NCBI RefSeq assembly: GCF_008704555.1
Contig: NZ_CP023702.1
Span: 5,742,001-5,806,000, forward strand
Length of the DNA stretch: 64,000 nt
Direction: 5' to 3'
Source: Streptomyces nitrosporeus
GTDB lineage: Bacteria; Actinomycetota; Actinomycetes; Streptomycetales; Streptomycetaceae
Shown piece by piece: positions 7,782 to 15,425 of the stretch (within the stretch, counting starts at the first letter, position 1; each line of letters opens with the position of its first letter). Under the pieces are notes generated by a model. The model was not told where the DNA came from. It was given only the letters and a program-made list of their open reading frames with translations, and did not search any database. The position numbers were made by a program, and so were the translations under genes.

Positions 7782-9002
7782 ATGGCCACGCGCGAACGGG
7801 TCGTACGGATGTCGGTCGAGCAGCCGATGTGGCGCGCGCTCGCGGGGTACCGCGTCCTGACCCTGCTCTACGCCGTCTTCCTCGGCTTCCTGCGCCGGGA
7901 CACCTACGAGCGCCCCTGGGTGGCCATCGCCTTCCTCGGCCTCCTCGCCGTCTGGACCCTGGCCACCCTGCCCAGGGTCGCCGGCGCCCGCAGCTGCACC
8001 GGACGCTTCCTCGGCACCGACCTCACCGTCGCCCTCGCCGGGATCCTCCTCACCCCGCTCGCCGACTTCCAGGCGCAGCAGCAGGACGGCTCCACCCTGC
8101 CGTCGATCTGGACCGCAGGGTCGGTCCTCGCGTTCGCGCTCAAGGGCGGCTGGCGGTGGGCCGCCTTCGCCTCGACGCTCGTCGCCGCCGCCAACATCGT
8201 CGAACGCGGCGAACCCAGCCGGGACACGCTCCACAACGTCCTGCTGGTCTGGGTCGCCTCCATCGCGATCGGCTACGTCGTCGAGGTCGCCCGCGCCAGT
8301 GAACGCACCCTGGCCCGCGCCCTGGAGATCGAGGCCGCCACCCGCGAACGGGAGCGCCTCGCCCGCGACATCCACGACAGCGTCCTCCAGGTCCTCGCCA
8401 TGGTGCAGCGCCGGGGCACCGCGCTCGGCGGCGAGGCCGCCGAACTCGGCAGGATGGCGGGGGAGCAGGAGATCGCCCTGCGCTCCCTGGTCTCCAGCGG
8501 CCTGGTGCCCCCGTCCCGGGCCACCGAGGACGCGGCCGGGGGCGCCCTGGTCCGCGCGCGGGACGACGGCGACGGGCGGGAGTCCGACGGGACGGACCTG
8601 CGCGCACTGCTCGCCCCGTACGCCGGGGCGCGGGTCGATCTCGCCGGGCCCGGCACACCGGTGACGATGCCGGCGCCCGCCGCCCGCGAACTCGCCGCCG
8701 CGGTGGGCGCGGCCCTGGACAACGTCCGGGCCCACGCGGGGGCCGGGGCGCGCGCGTGGATCCTCGTCGAGGACGAGCCGGACGAGGTGATCGTCACGGT
8801 CCGCGACGACGGGCCGGGCATCCCGGAAGGCAGGCTGGCCCAGGCGGAGGGCGAAGGACGGCTCGGCGTCGCCCTGTCCATCCGCGGCAGGCTGCGCGAC
8901 CTGGGCGGCACGGCGGAGCTGCTCTCGGTACCCGGACAGGGCACCGAGGTCGAGTTGAAGGTACCGAAGGTTTCCCGGGGGAAGGCAGGAACGGCCCGAT
9001 GA
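7782..9002 (+). CDS. macS: MacS-like sensor histidine kinase
   Basis: Sensor kinase of the NarX/DesK type, 406 residues. The N-terminal 170 residues contain about five hydrophobic segments (the DUF5931-type membrane sensor). The dimerisation box LARDIHDSVLQVLAMV with the phospho-accepting His is near residue 200, and a HATPase domain follows with DNVRAHAG and DDGPGIPEG near residue 345. Its stop overlaps the start of the response regulator gene in an ATGA arrangement. Position and architecture match the MacRS system of S. coelicolor (SCO2121/SCO2120, from memory), a regulator of morphogenesis and actinorhodin. GGGGGAGAGAGC precedes the ATG. Confidence 0.88.
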   Translation: MATRERVVRMSVEQPMWRALAGYRVLTLLYAVFLGFLRRDTYERPWVAIAFLGLLAVWTLATLPRVAGARSCTGRFLGTDLTVALAGILLTPLADFQAQQQDGSTLPSIWTAGSVLAFALKGGWRWAAFASTLVAAANIVERGEPSRDTLHNVLLVWVASIAIGYVVEVARASERTLARALEIEAATRERERLARDIHDSVLQVLAMVQRRGTALGGEAAELGRMAGEQEIALRSLVSSGLVPPSRATEDAAGGALVRARDDGDGRESDGTDLRALLAPYAGARVDLAGPGTPVTMPAPAARELAAAVGAALDNVRAHAGAGARAWILVEDEPDEVIVTVRDDGPGIPEGRLAQAEGEGRLGVALSIRGRLRDLGGTAELLSVPGQGTEVELKVPKVSRGKAGTAR

Positions 9003-9691
9003 GCACACCGAACACACAGGAGTCCGCCGAGCGGCCCGTCAGGGTGATGGTCGTCGACGACCACCCCATGTGGCGCGACGCGGTCGCCCGCGACCTGGCC
9101 GAATCCGGCTTCGACGTGGTGGCGACGGCCGGCGACGGCCCGGGAGCGGTGCGCCGGGCCCGTGCGGCCTGCCCCGACGTGCTCGTGCTCGACCTCAACC
9201 TGCCGGGCATGCCGGGCGCCCAGGTCTGCAGGGAACTGGTCGGCTCGCTCCCCGGGCTGCGGGTCCTGGTGCTCTCCGCCAGCGGGGAGCACGCCGACGT
9301 GCTGGAGGCGGTGAAGTCGGGAGCCACCGGCTACCTGCTCAAGTCGGCCAGCACCCAGGAGCTCGTGGACGCCGTGCACGCCACCGCGGCCGGCGACCCG
9401 GTCTTCACCCCCGGCCTGGCCGGACTCGTCCTCGGCGAGTACCGAAGACTCGCCGCCGACCCGGCCCCGGCCGCCCCCGACGTGCCGAAGGCCCCCCGGC
9501 TCACCGACCGGGAGACCGAGGTCCTGCGGCTGGTCGCCAAGGGACTGTCGTACAAGCAGATCGCCGAGCGCCTGGTCATCTCCCACCGCACCGTGCAGAA
9601 CCACGTCCAGAACACCCTGGGCAAGCTCCAGCTGCACAACCGGGTGGAACTCGTGCGGTACGCCATCGAGACGGGCCTGGACGACGCCTGA
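8999..9691 (+). CDS. macR: MacR-like NarL/LuxR-family response regulator
   Basis: A 230-residue response regulator. The receiver domain shows VVDDHPMWRD (acidic pair), the phospho-acceptor Asp in LDLNLPGMPG near residue 62, and the conserved Lys in YLLKSA. The C-terminal LuxR-type helix-turn-helix spans LTDRETEVLRLVAKG through KQIAERLVISHRTVQNH. The ATG at 8999 shares four bases with the kinase stop, so the pair is translationally coupled. By family knowledge MacR binds a palindrome of the form TGAGTAC-N2-GTACTCA; a near match lies 20 kb away at 28912, upstream of the DUF4126 gene. A longer frame beginning at 8756 is rejected because it lies inside the kinase gene. Confidence 0.9.
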   Translation: MSTPNTQESAERPVRVMVVDDHPMWRDAVARDLAESGFDVVATAGDGPGAVRRARAACPDVLVLDLNLPGMPGAQVCRELVGSLPGLRVLVLSASGEHADVLEAVKSGATGYLLKSASTQELVDAVHATAAGDPVFTPGLAGLVLGEYRRLAADPAPAAPDVPKAPRLTDRETEVLRLVAKGLSYKQIAERLVISHRTVQNHVQNTLGKLQLHNRVELVRYAIETGLDDA

Positions 9692-9814
9692 CACCCGGCG
9701 GCGGCCGGCACGGTACGGCGGCACCCCGGCGGGACATGACGGGACGGCAACCCGGGAAGAGGCGGTACGGGACGTATATTCACCAGGGCCCGTCCCCCCG
9801 ACCCGGGAGCTGTC

Positions 9815-10822
9815 GTGGAAATCCTGGCATTCGGCGTGCAGTCCGACGAGAAGCCGCTGATCGAGAAGGCGTTTCAGGGCCGGCACGAGGTCCGCTGCCT
9901 GGACGTCTTCCTCACCGCGGACACCGCCCCGATCGCCGCCGGCTACGAGATCATCTCCACCAGCGTCAACGCGGACCTCGGCGGCCCGGTGCTGCAGACG
10001 CTGGCCGCCGGCGGCACCCAGATGATCGCCCAGCGTTCCACCGGCTTCAACAACATCGACCTCGACGTCGCCGAACGCCTCGCCCTGCGGGTCGCGAGGG
10101 TCTCGCACTACTCGCCCCAGTCGGTCGCCGAGTTCGCCTGGGCCCTCGCCCTGGCCGTCAACCGCCACATCCCCCGGGCCGCCCGCCGCAGCCGGGACTT
10201 CGACTTCCGGCTCGACGGGCTCCTCGGCCGTGACATGCACGGCCGCACGGCGGGGGTGGTGGGCACCGGGAAGATCGGGGCGGCCTTCGCCCGGATCGCC
10301 CACGGCTTCGGCATGGAGCTGCTGGGCTGGGACGTCGCCGAGAACCCCGCCTGCACGGCCCTGGGCATGAGGTACGTCGAGAAGGACCGCCTCTTCGCCG
10401 AGTCCGACCTGATCAGCCTGCACGTCCCCCTGCTGCCCAGCACCCGGCATCTCGTCGGAGCGGCCGCGCTGGCGGCGATGAAGGACGACGCGATCCTCCT
10501 CAACACCAGCCGGGGCGCCCTGGTCGACTCCGCCGCCCTCGTCGCCGAACTGCGCGCCGGGCGGTTCTCCGGGGTCGGACTGGACGTCTACGAGGCGGAG
10601 GCCGGCCTCTTCTACACCGACAAGTCGCTCCAGGGCACCGACGACGACACCCTGGCCAGGCTCGTCACCTTCCCGAACGTCATCGTCACCTCCCACCAGG
10701 CGTACTACACGCACGACGCGGTGGCCCAGATCATCGACGCCACCGTGCGCAACGTCGACGACTACCTGGCCGGGCGGCGCGGCGAGAACGTCCTCGTCCC
10801 CGCCGCGCCGTCCGGTCCGTGA
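9815..10822 (+). CDS. D-2-hydroxyacid dehydrogenase (D-lactate dehydrogenase type)
   Basis: NAD-dependent reduction of 2-keto acids such as pyruvate to D-lactate, cytoplasmic, 335 residues. The Rossmann motif GTGKIGAAF is near residue 151. The catalytic set is visible as Arg in NTSRGALVD, Glu in DVYEAEAG and His in SHQAYYTHDA. The N-terminal block FGVQSDEKPLIEKAF is typical of the D-LDH branch rather than phosphoglycerate or formate dehydrogenase. GTG start preceded by GGGAG. A TATATT hexamer at 9775-9780 is a candidate -10 box with a weak -35. The 3' end carries a direct duplication across the stop codon (separate entry). Confidence 0.9.
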   Translation: MEILAFGVQSDEKPLIEKAFQGRHEVRCLDVFLTADTAPIAAGYEIISTSVNADLGGPVLQTLAAGGTQMIAQRSTGFNNIDLDVAERLALRVARVSHYSPQSVAEFAWALALAVNRHIPRAARRSRDFDFRLDGLLGRDMHGRTAGVVGTGKIGAAFARIAHGFGMELLGWDVAENPACTALGMRYVEKDRLFAESDLISLHVPLLPSTRHLVGAAALAAMKDDAILLNTSRGALVDSAALVAELRAGRFSGVGLDVYEAEAGLFYTDKSLQGTDDDTLARLVTFPNVIVTSHQAYYTHDAVAQIIDATVRNVDDYLAGRRGENVLVPAAPSGP

Positions 10823-10854
10823 CCGCTCGACCCGCGCCGTCCGGTCCGTGACCG
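10804..10854 (+). repeat. 22-bp direct repeat spanning the hydroxyacid dehydrogenase stop codon
   Basis: A 22-base segment at 10804-10825 that includes the TGA stop recurs exactly at 10833-10854, seven bases after the first copy ends. The second copy lies in the short gap between the convergent dehydrogenase and anthranilate synthase genes. It looks like a small local duplication. Confidence 0.85.
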
Positions 10855-10864
10855 TCCCACCCGG

Positions 10865-12754
10865 TCAGGGGCGCCCCGCCGGCAGCGCCGTCAGCAGCCC
10901 GGCCACGATCGCCGAGCCGCGCAGCGTCAGCACCGACTCCGGGTGGAACTGCACCGAGGCGAAACCCCGCCCGCGCAGCGCGTGCAGTTCACCGGTGTCC
11001 TCGTCCCGGCTCACCTCGACGCCGTGCGCCGCCAGTTCGGCGGCGGCGGCCTCGTCGCACCGCGCGGTGAAGCTGTTGTAGAAGCCGACCGTCTCCGGCC
11101 GCCCGAACAGCTCGATACGGGTCTGCGCCCCCTGGTACGGCACGGCCTTGCGGACGATGTCCAGCCCCAGCTCCGCCGCGATCAGCTCGTGCCCCAGGCA
11201 CACCCCCAGCAGTCCGTACCGGTGACCGCGCACCAGCTCGGCGGTGAGCCCCCGCAGGAACCGCATCTTCGGGTCGCCGCCGTCGCCCGGGTCGCCGGGG
11301 CCGGGGCCCAGCACCACCGGGCCCCGGTGCGCCAGGGCCGCCTCCCGCAGCCCGGGTTCGTCGTACCGGCGGACCGAGACGGCCAGGCCCGAGGAGCGCA
11401 GCAGATGGGCCAGCATCGCGGTGAAGGTGTCCTCGCCGTCCACCACCAGCGCGTGCCCCTCCAGATCCCGCGCGCGCTCCTGCATCCGCAGCCAGAACGG
11501 GGCGAGGGAGCCGCGCCGGCCGTCCAGCGCCTCCCGCACCCGCGGATCGGACCCGAGCCGCGGCAGGCCCGCCTCCGCCGCGGGCCTGCCCGGCCGCACC
11601 CCGAGCGCGCTGAGCACCCCGGCGGCCTTCGCGTGCGTCTCGGCGACCTCGCCGTGCGGGTCGGAGTGGCGTACGAGCGTGGCACCGACCGGGACGCGCA
11701 GCCGGCCCGCGGGGGAGACGTCCGCGGTACGGATCAGGATCGGCGAGTCCAGGCTCTGCGCACCGCCCGGCTCCCGGCGCAGCAGGGCCAGGGCGCCCGC
11801 GTAGTAGCCGCGGCCCCCGCTCTCGTACCGCTCGATGACCCGGCAGGCGTTCTGCACCGGCGAACCGGTGACCGTCGCCGCGAACATGGTCTCCTTCAGG
11901 ACCTCGCGCACGTCCAGACTGGAGCGCCCGCGCAGTTCGTACTCGGTGTGCGCGAGATGGGCCATCTCCTTGAGCCGGGGGCCGACCACCACACCGCCCA
12001 TGTCCCCGACGGTGCACATCATCTTGAGCTCCTCGTCGACGACCATGGAGAGCTCCTCGGTCTCCTTGCGGTCGCCGAGGAAGGCCAGCAGCCCCTCCAC
12101 GGTCGGCTCCCCGTCCGGGTAGCGGAAGGTCCCGCTGATCGGGTTCATCACGACCGTGCCGCCGGACATCCGCACATGGACCTCCGGACTGGCGCCCACC
12201 AGCGTCCGGTCGGGGGTGTGGACGACGAACGTCCAGTACGCGCCGCGCTCCCCGGCCAGCAGCCGGCGGAACAGCGCCAGCGCGTCGGACCGCCCGAAAC
12301 CGGGGATCTCGCCCTCGAAGGTCCGCCGGATCACGAAGTTCGCGCCCGCGCCCTGCCCGATCTCGTCCCGGATCACCCGCCGGACGATGTCCGCGTACTC
12401 CTCGTCGGGCACGTCGAAGGCCCCGTCCCGGACGCGGACCTCGTGCGCGGGCAGCGCCGCGCACACCTCCTCCAGCGGGAACTCGCCGTACTCCGCGGCG
12501 CACAGCACGGCCAGCGGGGTGCCGTCGTCCCGGACACCGAAGCCGCGCTCGGCGATCTGCCGGAACGGCACCAGCGCCAGCGAGGGCATCTCGCCGACGG
12601 GGAGCGCGGCGAGCCGGTCCACCTCGCGCACCTCTCCGGTCAGGATCTCGACGGTGTCGTGGTCACGGCCGGGCGTACGTCTGCGCAGCAGCGCGAACGG
12701 CGGGGCGTCGTCCCGGAGCAGCCGGGCGAGGAGAGCGGTGAGACGGTCGGACAT
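10865..12754 (-). CDS. trpE: Anthranilate synthase, fused TrpE-TrpG
   Basis: Converts chorismate and glutamine to anthranilate, the first step to tryptophan. The 629 residues are a fusion. About 1-430 is the chorismate-binding TrpE domain (NPISGTFRYPDGEPT, DVREVLKETMFAATVTGSP, GYYAGALAL). About 430-629 is the TrpG glutaminase, with the nucleophile Cys in LGVCLGHE near residue 519 and the His-Glu pair in VQFHPESVL. This arrangement also occurs in phenazine and antibiotic clusters, but no such genes are nearby, so a primary or dual role is likely. Upstream lie a leader peptide with three Trp codons and a terminator hairpin, so attenuation by tryptophan supply is expected. The class II DAHP synthase gene is divergent. 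Confidence 0.92.
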   Translation of the reverse strand: MSDRLTALLARLLRDDAPPFALLRRRTPGRDHDTVEILTGEVREVDRLAALPVGEMPSLALVPFRQIAERGFGVRDDGTPLAVLCAAEYGEFPLEEVCAALPAHEVRVRDGAFDVPDEEYADIVRRVIRDEIGQGAGANFVIRRTFEGEIPGFGRSDALALFRRLLAGERGAYWTFVVHTPDRTLVGASPEVHVRMSGGTVVMNPISGTFRYPDGEPTVEGLLAFLGDRKETEELSMVVDEELKMMCTVGDMGGVVVGPRLKEMAHLAHTEYELRGRSSLDVREVLKETMFAATVTGSPVQNACRVIERYESGGRGYYAGALALLRREPGGAQSLDSPILIRTADVSPAGRLRVPVGATLVRHSDPHGEVAETHAKAAGVLSALGVRPGRPAAEAGLPRLGSDPRVREALDGRRGSLAPFWLRMQERARDLEGHALVVDGEDTFTAMLAHLLRSSGLAVSVRRYDEPGLREAALAHRGPVVLGPGPGDPGDGGDPKMRFLRGLTAELVRGHRYGLLGVCLGHELIAAELGLDIVRKAVPYQGAQTRIELFGRPETVGFYNSFTARCDEAAAAELAAHGVEVSRDEDTGELHALRGRGFASVQFHPESVLTLRGSAIVAGLLTALPAGRP

Positions 12755-12802
12755 GGGCGTTCCTTCCGGAGGGAGGAACGGCCCCCGGCGCCGGAACGCG
12801 GA

Positions 12803-12827
12803 GAAGGCCGCCCCTCGGGCGGCCTTC
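12803..12827 (-). terminator. trp attenuator terminator hairpin
   Basis: A perfect 10-bp stem (GAAGGCCGCC, 12803-12812, with its complement at 12818-12827) and a 5-base loop lie between the Trp-codon leader peptide and the anthranilate synthase start. On the transcribed strand the stem is followed by only a few U residues, as is usual in Streptomyces. A GGCGGCC in the leader transcript, read from 12863 to 12857, can pair with GGCCGCC in the first arm of this stem, giving a plausible antiterminator. Pairing predictions are by eye. Confidence 0.85.
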
Positions 12828-12850
12828 GCGAATTCTGTACGCGCGATGTG

Positions 12851-12907
12851 TCAGCGGGCCGCCGGATGAGCGGTCCACCACCAGTTCTGGGTCGTCTGCG
12901 CGAACAT
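12851..12907 (-). CDS. trpL: trp operon leader peptide (three consecutive Trp codons)
   Basis: An 18-codon open frame, MFAQTTQNWWWTAHPAAR, with three tandem TGG codons at positions 9-11, lies about 100 bases before the anthranilate synthase gene. It is followed by a terminator hairpin at 12803-12827. This is the classic layout of ribosome-mediated attenuation: stalling at the Trp codons when charged tRNA-Trp is scarce would free a downstream segment to disrupt the terminator. A trp attenuator of this type has been described for an anthranilate synthase gene in S. venezuelae (from memory). The peptide itself probably has no other role. Confidence 0.92.
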   Translation of the reverse strand: MFAQTTQNWWWTAHPAAR

Positions 12908-13005
12908 GGCCCGAACCCTAGCGGACGCGGGGAGCGCGCGGGGCCCGTGTCTCACTTTCTGAGCGCGGGGGTGGGCGGGGCCCCGGACCCCGTACTGTTG
13001 GTGAG

Positions 13006-14358
13006 GTGACCGTGAACGCCAATACCTCCGTCGCCGGTGGCCACACCTGGCGAGACCTTCCCGCGGCGCAGCAGCCCGAGTACCCCGATGCCGAGGCCCT
13101 GCGCGATGTGCTCGCGGACCTCGAGTCGTATCCGCCGCTCGTCTTCGCCGGCGAGTGCGACCAGCTGCGTGCCCGCCTGGGAGCCGTCGCCAAGGGCGAG
13201 GCGTTCCTGCTCCAGGGCGGTGACTGCGCCGAGGCCTTCGACGCGGTGTCGGCCGAGCACATCCGGGCCAAGCTGAAGACGCTGCTCCAGATGAGCGCCG
13301 TCCTGACCTACGCGGCCTCCGTGCCCGTCGTCAAGATCGGCCGGATCGCGGGGCAGTACTCCAAGCCCCGGTCCAAGCCGACCGAGACCCGTGACGGCGT
13401 CACCCTGCCGACGTACCGCGGCGACTCGGTGAACGGTTTCGCCTTCACCGAGGAGGCCCGGATCCCGGACCCCGAGCGGCTGAAGCGGATGTACCACGCC
13501 TCCGCCTCCACGCTGAACCTGGTCCGCGCCTTCACCACCGGCGGGTACGCCGACCTGCGCCAGGTGCACGCCTGGAACCAGGACTTCGTGAAGTCCTCGC
13601 CCTCCGGCCAGCGTTACGAGGCCCTGGCGCGCGAGATCGACAACGCGCTGAACTTCATGAAGGCCTGCGGCACGGACCCGGCCGAGTTCAAGGCCGTCGA
13701 GTTCTACGCCTCGCACGAGGCCCTGCTCCTCGACTACGAGTCGGCGCTCACCCGCACCGACTCGCGGACCGGCCAGCTCTACGACACCTCCGGCCACATG
13801 GTCTGGATCGGCGAGCGCACCCGCCAGATGGACGGCGCCCACATCGAGTTCGCCTCGAAGGTCCGCAACCCCATCGGCGTCAAGCTGGGCCCGACGACCA
13901 CCGGTGACGAGGCGCTCGGCTACATCGACCGGCTCGACCCGGACCGGGAGCCGGGCCGGCTGACCTTCATCGTCCGCATGGGCGCCGACAAGGTCCGCGA
14001 CAAGCTGCCCGAGCTGGTCGAGAAGGTCACCGCCTCCGGCGCCTCGGTGGTCTGGGTGACCGACCCGATGCACGGCAACACCTTCGAGGCCGCCTCCGGC
14101 CACAAGACGCGCCGCTTCGACGACGTCCTGGACGAGGTCAAGGGCTTCTTCGAGGTGCACAAGGGGCTGGGCACGCACCCCGGCGGCATCCACGTCGAGC
14201 TGACCGGTGACGACGTCACCGAGTGCGTCGGCGGCGGCGACGAGATCTTCGTCGACGACCTGCACCAGCGCTACGAGACGGCCTGCGACCCGCGGCTCAA
14301 CCGCAGCCAGTCCCTGGACCTGGCCTTCCTGGTCGCCGAGATGTACCGCGACCAGTAG
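13006..14358 (+). CDS. aroH: 3-deoxy-7-phosphoheptulonate synthase, class II
   Basis: Condenses phosphoenolpyruvate and erythrose 4-phosphate, the entry step of aromatic amino-acid synthesis. The 450-residue plant-like class II form shows FAGECDQLRARLG, LLQGGDCAEAFD near residue 68, KPRSKPTE, DSVNGF and DPMHGNTFEAASGHKTR. The GTG start at 13006 is chosen from the conserved N-terminus; a second GTG lies at 13012. TACTGT at 12993-12998 would place a transcript start at or next to the GTG, so the message may be leaderless; this is inference. It is divergent from the anthranilate synthase gene and ends before a strong 16-bp terminator hairpin. Confidence 0.95.
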   Translation: MTVNANTSVAGGHTWRDLPAAQQPEYPDAEALRDVLADLESYPPLVFAGECDQLRARLGAVAKGEAFLLQGGDCAEAFDAVSAEHIRAKLKTLLQMSAVLTYAASVPVVKIGRIAGQYSKPRSKPTETRDGVTLPTYRGDSVNGFAFTEEARIPDPERLKRMYHASASTLNLVRAFTTGGYADLRQVHAWNQDFVKSSPSGQRYEALAREIDNALNFMKACGTDPAEFKAVEFYASHEALLLDYESALTRTDSRTGQLYDTSGHMVWIGERTRQMDGAHIEFASKVRNPIGVKLGPTTTGDEALGYIDRLDPDREPGRLTFIVRMGADKVRDKLPELVEKVTASGASVVWVTDPMHGNTFEAASGHKTRRFDDVLDEVKGFFEVHKGLGTHPGGIHVELTGDDVTECVGGGDEIFVDDLHQRYETACDPRLNRSQSLDLAFLVAEMYRDQ

Positions 14359-14378
14359 GTATTCCCCGGCCGACGCGT

Positions 14379-14415
14379 CTGTGGGGCACGGATCCATGTG
14401 ATCCGTGCCCCACAG
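14379..14415 (+). terminator. Strong hairpin terminator after DAHP synthase
   Basis: A perfect 16-bp inverted repeat (CTGTGGGGCACGGATC at 14379-14394 and its complement at 14400-14415) with a 5-base loop lies 20 bases after the aroH stop. No U-run follows, as is common in Streptomyces. It also insulates the downstream iron-controlled ferredoxin gene. Confidence 0.88.
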
Positions 14416-14455
14416 CCGTGCCGGGGCTTCTCCGTACCAGGGGCGACGGGTAAGG

Positions 14456-14474
14456 TTAGGTTTGCCTCACCGGA
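14456..14474 (+). promoter_or_regulatory. Iron box (DmdR/IdeR-type operator)
   Basis: The 19-base sequence TTAGGTTTGCCTCACCGGA matches the actinobacterial iron-box consensus (TTAGGTTAGGCTCACCTAA) at 15 of 19 positions by hand count. It lies 46 bases before the GTG of the bacterioferritin-associated ferredoxin gene. Iron-loaded DmdR/IdeR repressor would be expected to block that gene, so expression should rise when iron is scarce. The consensus is quoted from memory. Confidence 0.78.
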
Positions 14475-14519
14475 CAGTCGGGACGGGGCGGATATCGACC
14501 CCGTCGGGAGGTGGGCCGC

Positions 14520-14768
14520 GTGTACGTCTGCTCCTGCTTCGGCATCACCGAGCAGCAGGTCAAGCAGCATGCGGACGCCGGCGCCTGCACGCCCCGCCAG
14601 ATCGCCTCGGTCTGCAAGGCCGGGACCGACTGCGGCGGCTGCGTCCGCCGGATCCAGGCGCTGCTCGGCCGGGGGGAGTGCCCGCGCCGCGAACTGCTCG
14701 CCGGACGCGCCGCGCACGGCGAGCCCCTCTCCTCCGCCGCGGACGTCCGGTTCCCCGACGCCGCCTGA
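14520..14768 (+). CDS. bfd: Bacterioferritin-associated [2Fe-2S] ferredoxin
   Basis: An 82-residue BFD-like ferredoxin that supplies electrons to reduce and release iron stored in bacterioferritin. The four Fe-S cysteines are visible: CSC at residues 4-6 and the DCGGC block about 30 residues later. The helix-turn-helix-like fold segment GITEQQVKQH is also typical. The GTG at 14520 is preferred because GGGAGG at 14506-14511 is correctly spaced for it; the upstream in-frame GTG at 14511 lies on top of that ribosome binding site. An iron box precedes it, and bacterioferritin is convergent just downstream, so the two partners are adjacent and probably inversely regulated. Confidence 0.92.
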   Translation: MYVCSCFGITEQQVKQHADAGACTPRQIASVCKAGTDCGGCVRRIQALLGRGECPRRELLAGRAAHGEPLSSAADVRFPDAA

Positions 14769-14789
14769 GCGAAGGCCCCGCCCCGCGGA

Positions 14790-15269
14790 TCAGCTGTCCG
14801 GCTGCTCGATGACCTGGGCGATGTAGAGCGGCTCCCCCAGCTTCTCGACGAGGTCCAGCTGGGTGTCGAGGTAGTCGATGTGGTGCTCCTCGTCCTCCAG
14901 GATCTTCTCGAAGATGTTCGCCGAGGTGATGTCGCCCTTGGCCCGCATCAGCTCGATCCCGCGCTTGAGCCGGTCGATCGCCTCCACCTCGACCTGGCGG
15001 TCGGCCTGGAACATCTCGGTGACCGTCTGGCCCACCCGCACGTGGAACAGCCGCTGGTAGTTCGGCAGGCCGTCGAGGAAGAGGATCCGGTCCGTGAGGA
15101 TCTCGGCGTGCTTCATCTCGTCGAACGACTCGGCCCGGGTGTACGCGGCGAGCTTGGTCCAGCCGAAGTTCTCCTGCATCTTCGCGTGCAGGAAGTACTG
15201 GTTGATGGCGGTCAGTTCGGCGGTCAGCTGCTCGTTCAGGAACTCGAGGACCTCGGGGTCGCCCTGCAT
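14790..15269 (-). CDS. bfr: Bacterioferritin
   Basis: Haem-binding iron-storage ferritin, forming a 24-mer shell in the cytoplasm. The 159-residue length fits the family. Ferroxidase ligands are all present: Glu18, Glu51, His54, Glu94, Glu127 and His130, and Met52 is in place as haem ligand. The start at 15269 (MQGDPEVLEFLN) follows AAGGAG with good spacing; a longer frame to 15353 has no such site and does not resemble the family. It is convergent with the ferredoxin gene that mobilises its iron. The gap upstream contains a perfect 14-base palindrome. Confidence 0.95.
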   Translation of the reverse strand: MQGDPEVLEFLNEQLTAELTAINQYFLHAKMQENFGWTKLAAYTRAESFDEMKHAEILTDRILFLDGLPNYQRLFHVRVGQTVTEMFQADRQVEVEAIDRLKRGIELMRAKGDITSANIFEKILEDEEHHIDYLDTQLDLVEKLGEPLYIAQVIEQPDS

Positions 15270-15344
15270 CGTCAAGGCTCCTTCCAAACGGTGAACGGGG
15301 CACGTGTGCGCGCATCCTCGCACCGCGCTTCCTGGATCGTCCAG

Positions 15345-15358
15345 TAAGTGCACACTTA
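15345..15358. promoter_or_regulatory. Palindrome between bacterioferritin and oxidoreductase genes
   Basis: TAAGTGCACACTTA is a perfect inverted repeat (six-base arms, two-base spacer) located 76 bases before the bacterioferritin start and 68 bases before the divergent oxidoreductase gene. The position suits a dimeric repressor or activator site. It does not resemble the iron-box consensus. Confidence 0.5.
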
Positions 15359-15425
15359 GTATGAGTTGTCCGAATCTTCGTGGCCCTGGTCATGACCACC
15401 CCTGCCTGTCTGTCACCATGGAGGC

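Noticed and set aside
8273..10714. 813-residue leftward open frame
   Set aside because: It is antisense to macS, macR and the hydroxyacid dehydrogenase, which have clear domains.
10865..12754. Phenazine or antibiotic biosynthetic cluster marker
   Set aside because: Fused TrpE-TrpG enzymes occur in such clusters, but no other biosynthetic genes surround it and a trp attenuator precedes it.
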